Shown here one piece after another: positions 35,404-43,558 of a stretch of 43,901 bases of DNA (position 1 is its first letter; each line of letters begins with the position of its first letter). The stretch is taken from positions 1 through 43,901 of the forward strand of contig NZ_SMDQ01000048.1 in the NCBI RefSeq assembly GCF_012911975.1, given 5' to 3'. The notes under the pieces are model-generated. The model was not told where the DNA came from. It searched no databases and was given only the letters and a program-made list of their open reading frames with translations. A program made the translations under genes and the position numbers. This stretch comes from Nodosilinea sp. P-1105 (GTDB lineage Bacteria; Cyanobacteriota; Cyanobacteriia; Phormidesmidales; Phormidesmidaceae).

Positions 35404-37743
35404 ATGTCTCTCAAACGTGTTGTCCTCACCCTCAACGGCGATCTCACCCAGGGCTTTCAGGTGCGCCTAACCCTGGGCAGCCTGACGATCGCCCCCTCTA
35501 CCCCCGCCACCTACACCCCCCTGGTGGAAACCACCGGCCAGTTGCCCCCAGCCCCGGCCCTGGGGCAGGCCCTCCAGGACTGGCAACAGGTCTACCACCA
35601 ACTGCTGCTGCCCACCCGGGCCCTGCGGCCCCAGCGGATTCGCCACGATGGTTCCCTGGATTTGAGGACCGACTGTCGGCGGTTGGGGGATAGGGTGATT
35701 GCGCAGTTTCAGCGGTGGTTGCAGACGGAACCCTTTCAGCCGATTAACCTGCGCCTGCGGGAAGAACTGCATCGGGATGAGCCGATTCAACTGCTGATTC
35801 GCAGCTCCAATCCTGACCTGGCCCATCTGCCCTGGCATCGCTGGGACTTTGTGGAGCGCTATGGCCAGGTGGAGGTGGCCTTTAGCCCCCCCGATGCCGA
35901 CCGGTTGGCGGCCCCCACCCCTGACCCCACCGCTGGTAAGGTGCGGATTCTGGCGATTTTGGGCCACAGTGCCGAGATTGATGTCAGCCGCGATCGCGCC
36001 CTGCTGCAAGCCCTACCCGATGCCGATGTCACCTTTTTGGTGGAGCCCGACCGGGGGCAGCTCACCGATCAGCTGTGGGAGCAACCCTGGGACATTTTGT
36101 TTTTTGCCGGTCACAGCACCACCGATGCCCAGGCCGGGCGGCTGTACATCAACGCCACCGACACCCTGACCATCGACGAGCTGCGCTACGGTCTGCAGCG
36201 GGCGATTGCCCAGGGGCTGCAGTTAGCCATTTTTAACTCCTGCGATGGCCTGGGGTTGGCCCAGGCCCTAGGGGATTTACACCTACCCCAGATGATTGTG
36301 ATGCGGGAGCCGGTGCCCGATGCGGTGGCCCAGCAGTTTTTGCTGTACTTTTTGCAGGCCTTTGCCGCCAACATCCCCTTTTACCAGGCGGTGCGCCAGG
36401 CCCGGGAGCGGCTGCAAGGTTCAGAGCAGGCGTTTCCCTGTGCCAGTTGGCTGCCGATGGTGTACCAGCAATCTACTGCTCTGCCCCCCAGTTGGGCCGA
36501 TTTAGCCCAGCGCGATCGCCCTACCCCCCATCGCCCTAATCCCCTGTTGGCGCTGGTGGGGGGTGGTCTGGTAGCGGCCCTGGTGGTGGCGGCCCGCCTG
36601 GCGGGGCTGTTGCAGGGGGCGGAACTGGCGGCCTATGACCAGCTAATGCGCCTGAAGCCGGACCAGGGCCTGGATGATCGGCTGTTGATGGTAGAAGTGA
36701 CTGCCGAGGATGTGGCGAACCAAGATCCGGACGAACGGGGCGAGGCGTCCCTGTCCAATGCAGCCCTAGAACAGGTCCTGGACAAGCTCTTAGAGCATCA
36801 GCCCCGAGCCGTTGTCCTCGATATTTACCGGGAAGCCAGGGTGGGTGAAGGCCATGAAAATTTGGTCGATCTGCTACAACGACAGCAGGTGGTGTTCCCC
36901 TGTAGTCAACCCCTGGAAGAAGGTTTTGGGGTGCGTCCGCCCCCGGAACTTCAGCCCGATCAATACAGAATCCGCCTGGGGTTTACTAATTTTCCGGCGG
37001 ATGATGACGATGTTGTTCGCCGCCAGTCCCTCTATCAAGTGCCGGCAACCACATCGAACTGTCCAGCCGAATACTCACTGGCTCTGCAGGGTGTCCGCCA
37101 CTATCTCCATGGCGAAGGCATTGGGCTGGAGTGGACAGATGAGTCGATTTCCGCCATTCAATTTCAAGAGACTGTCTTTCCTCGCCTCCACCCCCACTTC
37201 GGAGGCTATCAGGGGGTAGAAGATACTGGGGAGCAAATTATGCTGAACTACCGCTCCTCGGCCCAGGGGGTGGCCCCAAGGGTTTCCCTCGGTGAGGTTC
37301 TGACCGATGAGGTGGACCCCAGCTGGATTGAAGGCCGCCTGGTGCTGATCGGCACCGTAGATCCCAGCTTTAAGGATGATCACCTTACGGCGGGGCACGG
37401 CAAAATGCGCGGTCTTCATATCCATGCCCATGCAGCCAGCCATTTGTTAAGCGCAGTATTGGACGGACAGCCCTTAATTTGGACCTGGTCAAACCCGGCT
37501 GAAATGGCCTGGATTGTCGCCTGGGGGGTGACGGGGGGAGGCATTGCCTGGGGCGTTCAGTCATTGAAGAAACGTAGCCTGGCGATCGCGACCGGGATCG
37601 TGCTGCTCTATGGTGGCAGCTACGGACTGTTTTTGTTGGGGGGCTGGGTTCCCTTAGTGCCAGCGGTGCTGGCCTTGACAGGCGGTGTGGTGGGAGGGGC
37701 AATGATGCCATCCCTGCTGAGCCGTACCCAGACGAACGATTAG
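35404..37743 (+). CDS. CHAT-CHASE2 membrane protein
   Basis: The 779-residue protein has an N-terminal region and CHAT (caspase-like) domain (about 1-355) with an intact dyad H237 (FFAGHS) and C280 (IFNSCDG). A transmembrane helix (about 380-400) is followed by a CHASE2-type sensor domain (about 400-690; YDQLMRLKP...LLMVEVTAEDV...VVLDIYRE). Two or three C-terminal hydrophobic helices end the protein (MAWIVAWGVTGGGIAW, AIATGIVLLYGGSYGLFLLG, PLVPAVLALTGGVVGG). By topology the CHAT domain should be cytoplasmic and CHASE2 extracytoplasmic. The frame is open to 35311 but that part is repeat-encoded; the ATG at 35404 begins MSLKRVVLTLNG. It probably converts an envelope signal into a CHAT activity (inference). 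Confidence 0.9.
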   Translation: MSLKRVVLTLNGDLTQGFQVRLTLGSLTIAPSTPATYTPLVETTGQLPPAPALGQALQDWQQVYHQLLLPTRALRPQRIRHDGSLDLRTDCRRLGDRVIAQFQRWLQTEPFQPINLRLREELHRDEPIQLLIRSSNPDLAHLPWHRWDFVERYGQVEVAFSPPDADRLAAPTPDPTAGKVRILAILGHSAEIDVSRDRALLQALPDADVTFLVEPDRGQLTDQLWEQPWDILFFAGHSTTDAQAGRLYINATDTLTIDELRYGLQRAIAQGLQLAIFNSCDGLGLAQALGDLHLPQMIVMREPVPDAVAQQFLLYFLQAFAANIPFYQAVRQARERLQGSEQAFPCASWLPMVYQQSTALPPSWADLAQRDRPTPHRPNPLLALVGGGLVAALVVAARLAGLLQGAELAAYDQLMRLKPDQGLDDRLLMVEVTAEDVANQDPDERGEASLSNAALEQVLDKLLEHQPRAVVLDIYREARVGEGHENLVDLLQRQQVVFPCSQPLEEGFGVRPPPELQPDQYRIRLGFTNFPADDDDVVRRQSLYQVPATTSNCPAEYSLALQGVRHYLHGEGIGLEWTDESISAIQFQETVFPRLHPHFGGYQGVEDTGEQIMLNYRSSAQGVAPRVSLGEVLTDEVDPSWIEGRLVLIGTVDPSFKDDHLTAGHGKMRGLHIHAHAASHLLSAVLDGQPLIWTWSNPAEMAWIVAWGVTGGGIAWGVQSLKKRSLAIATGIVLLYGGSYGLFLLGGWVPLVPAVLALTGGVVGGAMMPSLLSRTQTND

Positions 37744-37773
37744 ACCAATTTGATTACGCGAGGATTATTCGCC

Positions 37774-38571
37774 ATGAAATTTCGTTACCAACCTTCGGTT
37801 TTGGGCTTAGCCATGGGCCTGGGTTTGCTGACCAGCCTGGGACTACAGCCGGTCCAGGGAACTGAAGCCCCTGGAGCCCAGGTGAAGGCAGAAACGCCCA
37901 TTCAAGATCCTGACCCACCGGCTAGCGCCAACCGGGGTGCCCCGACCCGCCAGGTGGATGCAGGCACTCGCCGGTCTTGCGGTACCTTTGACCCCACCGA
38001 AACTGGCTTCTTAACTGCTCTGATTCCGGGGGATGGCCCAGCCCTGACCCTGGCCTCCCACCCCACGTTTTGGGCCTATGTCCCCTTTGATGCCGACGAT
38101 GTGGATGCCATGGAACTCTCGGTGCGCCCGGTGAATGAGGCTGACATTGCCACCGTCGATATCCCGGTGCCCGAGGCCTTGCCGGGGGTGGTGTCGTTGC
38201 CGATGCCCGAAACTGGGGCCGCCCTGGAGCCAGATGTGACCTACCAATGGGTGCTGCGAGTCTACTGCCGCAACGCCCCCCAGCCCATTCCTGACTTTCA
38301 TGTCATAGGGGCCGTCCACCGGGTAGAAGCCAACACCGCCCTACAACAGACCCTGGCCCAGGCCGACTCGACGGCAGAGAGGGTGGCGGTCTACCAGCAG
38401 GGTGGCCTGTGGTATGAGGCGCTAACGACGCTGGGCCAGCAATACAAAATGGAGCCGGATAATTCCGCGATCGCAACTCAATGGGCCACATTTTTGGAAA
38501 ATCTGGAGATCGACTGGCAAACCTTTAACATCGAATTCGACCTCACCACCCAACCCATCGTGATGGAATAA
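37774..38571 (+). CDS. DUF928 family exported protein
   Basis: The 265-residue protein begins with a signal peptide (MKFRYQPSVLGLAMGLGLLTSLGLQPVQG) and contains the DUF928 core: RRSCGTF, PTFWAYVPFDADDVDAMELSV, ALEPDVTYQWVLRVYCRN and VIGAVHRVEA. A C-terminal helical part (YQQGGLWYEALTTLGQQYKMEPDN) follows. Two cysteines (RSCG, YCRN) may form a disulfide. The family is cyanobacterial and uncharacterised, and typically neighbours CHASE2/CHAT and TPR genes. AGGA lies 9 bases before the ATG; a TTG at 37750 is a less likely start. It follows the CHAT-CHASE2 stop by 30 bases. Confidence 0.88.
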   Translation: MKFRYQPSVLGLAMGLGLLTSLGLQPVQGTEAPGAQVKAETPIQDPDPPASANRGAPTRQVDAGTRRSCGTFDPTETGFLTALIPGDGPALTLASHPTFWAYVPFDADDVDAMELSVRPVNEADIATVDIPVPEALPGVVSLPMPETGAALEPDVTYQWVLRVYCRNAPQPIPDFHVIGAVHRVEANTALQQTLAQADSTAERVAVYQQGGLWYEALTTLGQQYKMEPDNSAIATQWATFLENLEIDWQTFNIEFDLTTQPIVME

Positions 38572-38581
38572 AAACCCGTAA

Positions 38582-38644
38582 GGTGCATTCGCGGCCCCAT
38601 CTTTCGGGCAACCTCCCGCCTCTAAAGTTAAGCCGCAATGCACC
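38582..38644. repeat. GGTGCATT inverted repeat
   Basis: Arms GGTGCATT (38582-38589) and AATGCACC (38637-38644) enclose 47 bases just after the DUF928 stop. It may be the transcript end of the upstream genes or a small dispersed element. Confidence 0.5.
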
Positions 38645-38653
38645 GCCCTAGAT

Positions 38654-38854
38654 CTAAGTACACATAAGTCCTGAGACCCTTGTGGGCAGGGCTTTCCCTC
38701 CATCCCCCATCCCCTTCCTCCCAAAACGGGAGGAAGGGGGGCCGGAAACAGCCAGAAATGCTTGTCTTGCCTCCCCCACTCTACGAGAAGCAAGCTACGC
38801 CCATTTTTGGGAGAGGGGGACTGAGGGGGTGAGGGCCAAGATGTGTGTACTTAG
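38654..38854. mobile_element. MITE-like element with 11-bp terminal inverted repeats
   Basis: Perfect 11-base inverted repeats CTAAGTACACA (38654-38664) and TGTGTACTTAG (38844-38854) bound a 201-base non-coding segment. Inside is a perfect 12-bp hairpin CCCCTTCCTCCC/GGGAGGAAGGGG (38711-38722, 38728-38739, loop AAAAC) and the segment TTTTTGGGAGAGGGGGACTG, of a kind widely dispersed in cyanobacterial genomes. No clear target-site duplication is seen. It separates the DUF928 and TPR-CHAT genes. Confidence 0.6.
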
Positions 38855-38928
38855 TAGCCCAGAAAGGGACAGCAAGCCTGGGGATGCACAGCCCCTAAGC
38901 CGGTAGCATTCGATTTTTAACCCCCACC

Positions 38929-41900
38929 ATGAAGAACCCCCTCACAACCTCCCCAGCGATCTGTCTAGCCGCCTGCCTGGTGGGGGCCAGCCCGGCATTG
39001 GCCACTGCCCCTGACCCCGAACCCATTAACCTGGCCCAAATTAATCAAGATTCAACCTATCTCTCAGTCGCCGACTCTTTCTACCACCAAACCGCCGATC
39101 TCTATGAAGCAGGAGACTACGAACAGGCCCTGCGCCTATCCCAACGCGCCCTCGCTATTCGAGCTGCCCGTTTAGCCCCCGACCACCCGGCCATGGTCAG
39201 CAGCCAGAAACAGCTCGCAGCCCTTTACCAAGCCACTGGCCAAGCTGAAGAGGCGGCCCGTTTGGAGGAACAACTGGCAGCGGTGCCACCCCAACCAGAC
39301 AACGGTGGTGATGCTGCTGTGGATCGTTCCAGTGAGGACAATGCACCAGAATCATCCCCACAGCTAGCCGAGGCGGAGGATTTACTTCAGCAGGCCATAG
39401 AGCTCTATGAAGCCGGCCAATACGCCGAAGCTATCCCCTTGGCTGAGCAAGTCCTCGCTATTGTTGAAGCGCAATTAGGCTCTAACCACCCTGATACTGC
39501 TGGCAGTTTATCCTGGCTAGCGGCCCTTCATCATGCAATAGGCCGATATGTCGAGGCAGAGCCTCTGCATGAGCAAGCCCTGGCAATTCTTGAAACCCAG
39601 CTAGGTCCAGACCATCCCCGTTTGGCTACCAAGCTGAATAACCTGGCGGAGCTGTATCGGGCGATGGGCCGTTATAGGGAGGCGGAACCTCTCCATAAGC
39701 GGGCCCTGGCGATTCATGAAGCGCAGTTAGGTCCCGACCATCCGAGTGTAGCCACCAGCCTGAATAACCTGGCGGTTTTGTATCGAGCAATGGGTCGTTA
39801 TAGGGAGGCAGAAACCCTATTTGAGCGGGCCCTGGCGATTCATGAAGCGCAGTTAGGCCCCGACCATCCAAGTGTGGCTGCCAGCCTGAATAACCTGGCA
39901 TTGCTGTATTGGACTATGGGTCGTTATGGCGAGGCGGAACCGCTATATGAGCGGGCCCTAGCGATTGTTGAAGCACAGTTAGGCCCCGACCATCCCGCTG
40001 TAGCTACCAGCCTGAACAACCTGGCGTTGCTGTATAAGGATATGGGTCGTTATGGGGAGGCAGAACCGCTATATGAGCGGGCCCTAGCGATTCGAGAGGA
40101 ACAGTTAGGCCCCGATCATTCCGATGTGGCTCAAAGCCTGAATAACCTGGCAATGCTGTATCAGGAAATGAGCCGTTATGGCGAGGCGGAACCGCTATAT
40201 GAGCGGGCCCTAGCGATTGTTGAAGCACAGTTAGGCCCCTACCATCCCCATGTGGCCACCAGCCTGAATAACCTGGCGTGGCTGCATCAGGCTAGGGGGC
40301 ATTATGGGGAGGCAGAACCGCTATATGAGCGGGCCCTAGCGATTGTTGAAACACAGTTAGGCCCCGATCATTCCGATGTGGCCACCAGCTTGAATGGTCT
40401 GGCGGAGATGTATCAGGATATGGGCCGTTATGACGAGGCAGAACCGCTGTTTGAGCGGGCCCTAGCGATTGCTGAAGCGCAGTTAGGCCCCTACCATCCG
40501 AGTGTGGCTGGCAGCCTGCATAACCTGGCAGGGTTGTATCGAGCGATGGGCCGTTATAGGGAGGCAGAAACCCTGTTTGAGCGGGCCCTAGCGATTCGTG
40601 AAGCACAATTAGGACTCGACCATCCAAGGGTGGCCACCAGCCTGAATAACCTGGCGTTGCTGTATCTGGATATGGGTCGTTATAGTGAGGCAGAAACCCT
40701 ATTTGAGCGGGCCCTGAAGATTCGTGAGCAGCAGTTAGGACCCGACCATCCAAGTGTGGCCACCAGCCTGAACAATCTGGCGTTGCTGTATCTGGATATG
40801 GGCCGTTATGGCGAGGCAGAAACCTTTGTTGAGCGGGCCCTGAAGATTCGTGAGCAGCAGTTAGACCAGGATCATCCTAATGTCGCTGACAGTCTGTATC
40901 TCCTGGCGGCGCTGTATCAGACGATGGGCCGTTATAGTGAGGCGGAATCCCTATTTAGCCGAGCGGTTGATATCGAGGAAGCCAACTTAGCCCGCCTGCT
41001 GGCCATTGGCTCTGAACCCCAGAAACAGTCCTACATGGCCACTTTGACTGGCACAACCTACGCCATACACACCCTCGCCCTACAACTCGACAGCCCCCAA
41101 GCCCCCCACCTGGGCCTGACCACCCTACTACGTCGCAAGGGCCGCATCCTGGATACAGTGACCGATTCCCTGCGAATTGTGCGCCAGGAATTGGCCGATG
41201 ACCCCGAGGCCCAGGCTCAACTGGATGAGCTGATCGCAGTGCGCAGCCAACTGGCCACCCTGGTCACCCATGGGCAGGGGGAGCTGGAGCCCGAACAATA
41301 CCGCCAACGCTACGATCACCTCGTCCAGCAAGAGCAGGATCTAGAAAGTCGCCTCAATCGCCTCAGTTCAGCCTTTCAGGCGGTGAATGAACCTGTCACC
41401 ATCGCCGCTGTGCAGGCCCAGATCCCCGACGATGCCGCCCTAGTGGAATTCGTCCGGTACCGCTCCTATGACTTTGAAGCTGAGTTCATAGATCGCTGGG
41501 GAGACGATCGCTATGCCGCCTACATCCTCAAATCCACAGGCGAACCCCAGGTAGTTTATCTGGGCCCTGCCGAGGCAATCGTTTCCCTGGTGAGGGACTT
41601 CCGGTGGGCGCTCCAAGACTCTTCCCGGGAAGCCACAAAAACGGTCCATCCCAGTGGTCGTGCCCTCTATGCCCAAATCCTCCAGCCCCTGTCTGATTCC
41701 CTCAGCGAGGTCGATCACCTACTGCTCTCCCCCGATGGAGCCCTCAACCTGATTCCCTTTGAAGCCCTGGTCACCGACCAGGATCGCTACCTGATCGAAG
41801 ACTACCGCCTGTCTTACCTCACCTCGGGCCGTGACCTGGTGCGCCTCGGCGCCCTGCCCAATAGCCAGAACCCGTCGCTAATTGTGGCCAACCCCGACTA

Positions 41901-42687
41901 CAACCAAGCCGACACCCCAATCGCCGCTACCCCCGCCACCACCCGAGGTCAACAAAACCGCCGCTCTGCTGACCTGGCTACCCTATCGTTTGGGGCGCTG
42001 CCCGGCACCAAGACGGAGGTGAACGAACTGAAAGCCCTCTTCCAGCAAACGGCGTTGCCCCTTGATGTGCTCACGGGCCGCCAAGCCACCGAAACCCAGG
42101 TGAAGCAGGCCCAGGCCCCCAGCATTCTGCACATTGCCACCCACGGCTTCTTTCTGCCCGACCAGGAAGTAGAACTTACCCCAGCACCAGGATTTGGCCG
42201 CCTGGGGGATACCCCACCACCGGTACTCAACATCGAAAACCCGTTGATCCGCTCGGGGCTGGCCCTGGCGGCGGCAAATCCTCCCCGCCCTGCCCTGGAC
42301 GCCAACGAAGACGATGGCCTGTTAACTGCCCTGGAACTGGCGGGCATGGACCTCTACGGCACTCAACTGGTGGTGCTCTCGGCCTGTGAGACTGGGGTGG
42401 GCGACAACAGCAGCGGCGAAGGGATCTACGGCCTGCGGCGGGCCCTGGTGATGGCCGGGGTGCAAAGCCAGGTGGTTAGCCTCTGGCATGTGGCCGATGA
42501 CAGCACCGCCACCCTGATGAGTGACTACTACCAGCGGCTGCTGGACAGTGAAAATCCCGCAGGTCGCCATGAGGCGTTACGGGACGCGCAATTGGCCATG
42601 CTCCACGGCGATGACACGACCCGCCGTCATCCCTACCACTGGGCAGCGTTCATCGCCTCTGGAGACTGGCGTCCCCTGGAGTTTTAG
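38929..42687 (+). CDS. Exported TPR-CHAT protein (candidate caspase-like protease)
   Basis: The 1252-residue protein has a signal peptide (MKNPLTTSPAICLAACLVG...ALA, about 1-26) and degenerate TPRs to residue 179. Twelve tandem 42-residue TPRs of the kinesin-light-chain type (180-683; consensus EAQLGPDHPSVATSLNNLAL then LYRAMGRYGEAEPLYERALA) follow, then a helical linker with a coiled-coil (about 700-830). The C-terminal CHAT domain (about 900-1252) keeps both catalytic residues, H1072 (LHIATHGF) and C1153 (VLSACETG). TPR-CHAT proteins in other bacteria are proteases controlled by their TPR part. Export would place this one in the periplasm. It is the last gene of the module. Confidence 0.93.
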   Translation: MKNPLTTSPAICLAACLVGASPALATAPDPEPINLAQINQDSTYLSVADSFYHQTADLYEAGDYEQALRLSQRALAIRAARLAPDHPAMVSSQKQLAALYQATGQAEEAARLEEQLAAVPPQPDNGGDAAVDRSSEDNAPESSPQLAEAEDLLQQAIELYEAGQYAEAIPLAEQVLAIVEAQLGSNHPDTAGSLSWLAALHHAIGRYVEAEPLHEQALAILETQLGPDHPRLATKLNNLAELYRAMGRYREAEPLHKRALAIHEAQLGPDHPSVATSLNNLAVLYRAMGRYREAETLFERALAIHEAQLGPDHPSVAASLNNLALLYWTMGRYGEAEPLYERALAIVEAQLGPDHPAVATSLNNLALLYKDMGRYGEAEPLYERALAIREEQLGPDHSDVAQSLNNLAMLYQEMSRYGEAEPLYERALAIVEAQLGPYHPHVATSLNNLAWLHQARGHYGEAEPLYERALAIVETQLGPDHSDVATSLNGLAEMYQDMGRYDEAEPLFERALAIAEAQLGPYHPSVAGSLHNLAGLYRAMGRYREAETLFERALAIREAQLGLDHPRVATSLNNLALLYLDMGRYSEAETLFERALKIREQQLGPDHPSVATSLNNLALLYLDMGRYGEAETFVERALKIREQQLDQDHPNVADSLYLLAALYQTMGRYSEAESLFSRAVDIEEANLARLLAIGSEPQKQSYMATLTGTTYAIHTLALQLDSPQAPHLGLTTLLRRKGRILDTVTDSLRIVRQELADDPEAQAQLDELIAVRSQLATLVTHGQGELEPEQYRQRYDHLVQQEQDLESRLNRLSSAFQAVNEPVTIAAVQAQIPDDAALVEFVRYRSYDFEAEFIDRWGDDRYAAYILKSTGEPQVVYLGPAEAIVSLVRDFRWALQDSSREATKTVHPSGRALYAQILQPLSDSLSEVDHLLLSPDGALNLIPFEALVTDQDRYLIEDYRLSYLTSGRDLVRLGALPNSQNPSLIVANPDYNQADTPIAATPATTRGQQNRRSADLATLSFGALPGTKTEVNELKALFQQTALPLDVLTGRQATETQVKQAQAPSILHIATHGFFLPDQEVELTPAPGFGRLGDTPPPVLNIENPLIRSGLALAAANPPRPALDANEDDGLLTALELAGMDLYGTQLVVLSACETGVGDNSSGEGIYGLRRALVMAGVQSQVVSLWHVADDSTATLMSDYYQRLLDSENPAGRHEALRDAQLAMLHGDDTTRRHPYHWAAFIASGDWRPLEF
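39466..40977 (+). repeat. Twelve 126-bp tandem coding repeats (TPR array)
   Basis: The TPR-CHAT gene contains twelve consecutive in-frame 126-base units. Adjacent units share long identical stretches such as GAGCGGGCCCTAGCGATTGT and ACAGTTAGGCCCCGA, implying recent duplication or gene conversion. Because the array is so regular, antisense open frames appear across it; these are not genes. Confidence 0.92.
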
Positions 42688-42730
42688 CGGTCAGGAGGAT
42701 TGATCAATCTCGGCCTTACCCAGTAGACCC

Positions 42731-42798
42731 AGATCCCAGGGTTCTTCAATCCATTAGCCATAAATTGCAGAGGATGTTAGGGCAGAACCCTGGGATCT
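42731..42798. repeat. 14-bp inverted repeat downstream of the CHAT module
   Basis: AGATCCCAGGGTTC (42731-42744) and GAACCCTGGGATCT (42785-42798) are perfectly complementary across a 40-base loop, 43 bases after the TPR-CHAT stop. The AGATCCCAGGG core also starts the 85-bp units at 34969. It may mark the transcript end or be a mini-element; no T-run follows. Confidence 0.7.
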
Positions 42799-42826
42799 AT
42801 CGCCACTCTGGGATCTATCGCCTCAG

Positions 42827-42941
42827 ATCGTAGGGTGGGCTCTGCCCACCAGCCCCAGGAAACGCCCTTACAAGGTTTCTTCCTGCTCAATCGAAGGGCA
42901 CCGCCATTAGTCAACCGCTGGGATCTGAACCGGCGTTCTAG
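42827..42941. repeat. 115-bp direct repeat, downstream copy flanking the CHAT module
   Basis: Same orientation and length as 32072-32186, with 6 mismatches by eye. It ends three bases before the stop codon of the convergent truncated TPR gene. Together the two copies bracket the module from the sigma-like gene to TPR-CHAT, about 10.6 kb. Confidence 0.9.
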
Positions 42942-42943
42942 CG

Positions 42944-43558
42944 TTAAGGACTCCTTTCCAGGAAACGAAGCTGCTGTTCAATGATTTCCAGTAGCTCCAG
43001 TTGCTCTTGTTCTTTGGCCAGGTCTCTGGCCCTAAGTAAGGAATCAATGGCCTCTTGGCGATTGCCTTGCTCTAGCTGCGTCAGGCTGCGTTGAAATAAT
43101 ATGGACGGATCATTTGGTGCCCAGTGCAGGGCTTCGGCGTGGTTTTCCATGGCCGCTTCAAGCTGCCCTAGCTGGGTTTGCGTCAGAGCCAAGGCGCTAT
43201 AGGTGCGGGCGCGGAAGGGATTGATTTCTAGAGACTGTTCAAAGTGGACGATCGCGTTTGTAAGATCCTCTTGGCGAGCAAACAAAACCCCCAGGTTGTG
43301 ATGAACAGCGGCACTGTCGGGGTCTAGCTCTAACGCTCGTTCATATTTAGCTTTGGCGTCCGTCAGCTCGTCCTGGTGAGCCAGGGCAATGCCCCATGAA
43401 TTGTAGGCACTGGATAGGTTCGGATTGCGATCGAGGGCTTGCTGAGCCGCCGTGATTGCCGCCGCCGACTGACCATCCCTCGCCAGAGCAAAGCTCAGGA
43501 CACCATAGGCATGGGCATTATCAGGTTCCAGGTCGATGGCGGTCTGGGCGGTATCGAT
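42944..43558 (-). pseudogene. 5'-truncated TPR-protein gene
   Basis: The minus-strand frame from 43558 to 42944 codes for about five 34-residue TPRs (AQQALDRNPNLSSAYNSWGIALAHQDELTDAKAKYERALELDPDSAAVHHNLG, then MENHAEALHWAPNDPSILFQRSL) and ends RFLERSP. The repeat pattern already runs at full strength at its first codons, but an in-frame TAA (43559-43561) stops it, and no ATG or GTG start exists inside. The only start-like codon is a TTG at 43285, in mid-repeat. The gene therefore seems to have lost its 5' end where non-coding DNA begins; a shortened 113-residue product from the TTG is possible but unlikely to be the original. Confidence 0.7.

Noticed and set aside
39626-40753. Antisense open frames across the TPR array
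   Set aside because: They arise from the 126-bp periodic coding repeat and encode proline/glycine-rich periodic peptides with no family resemblance.
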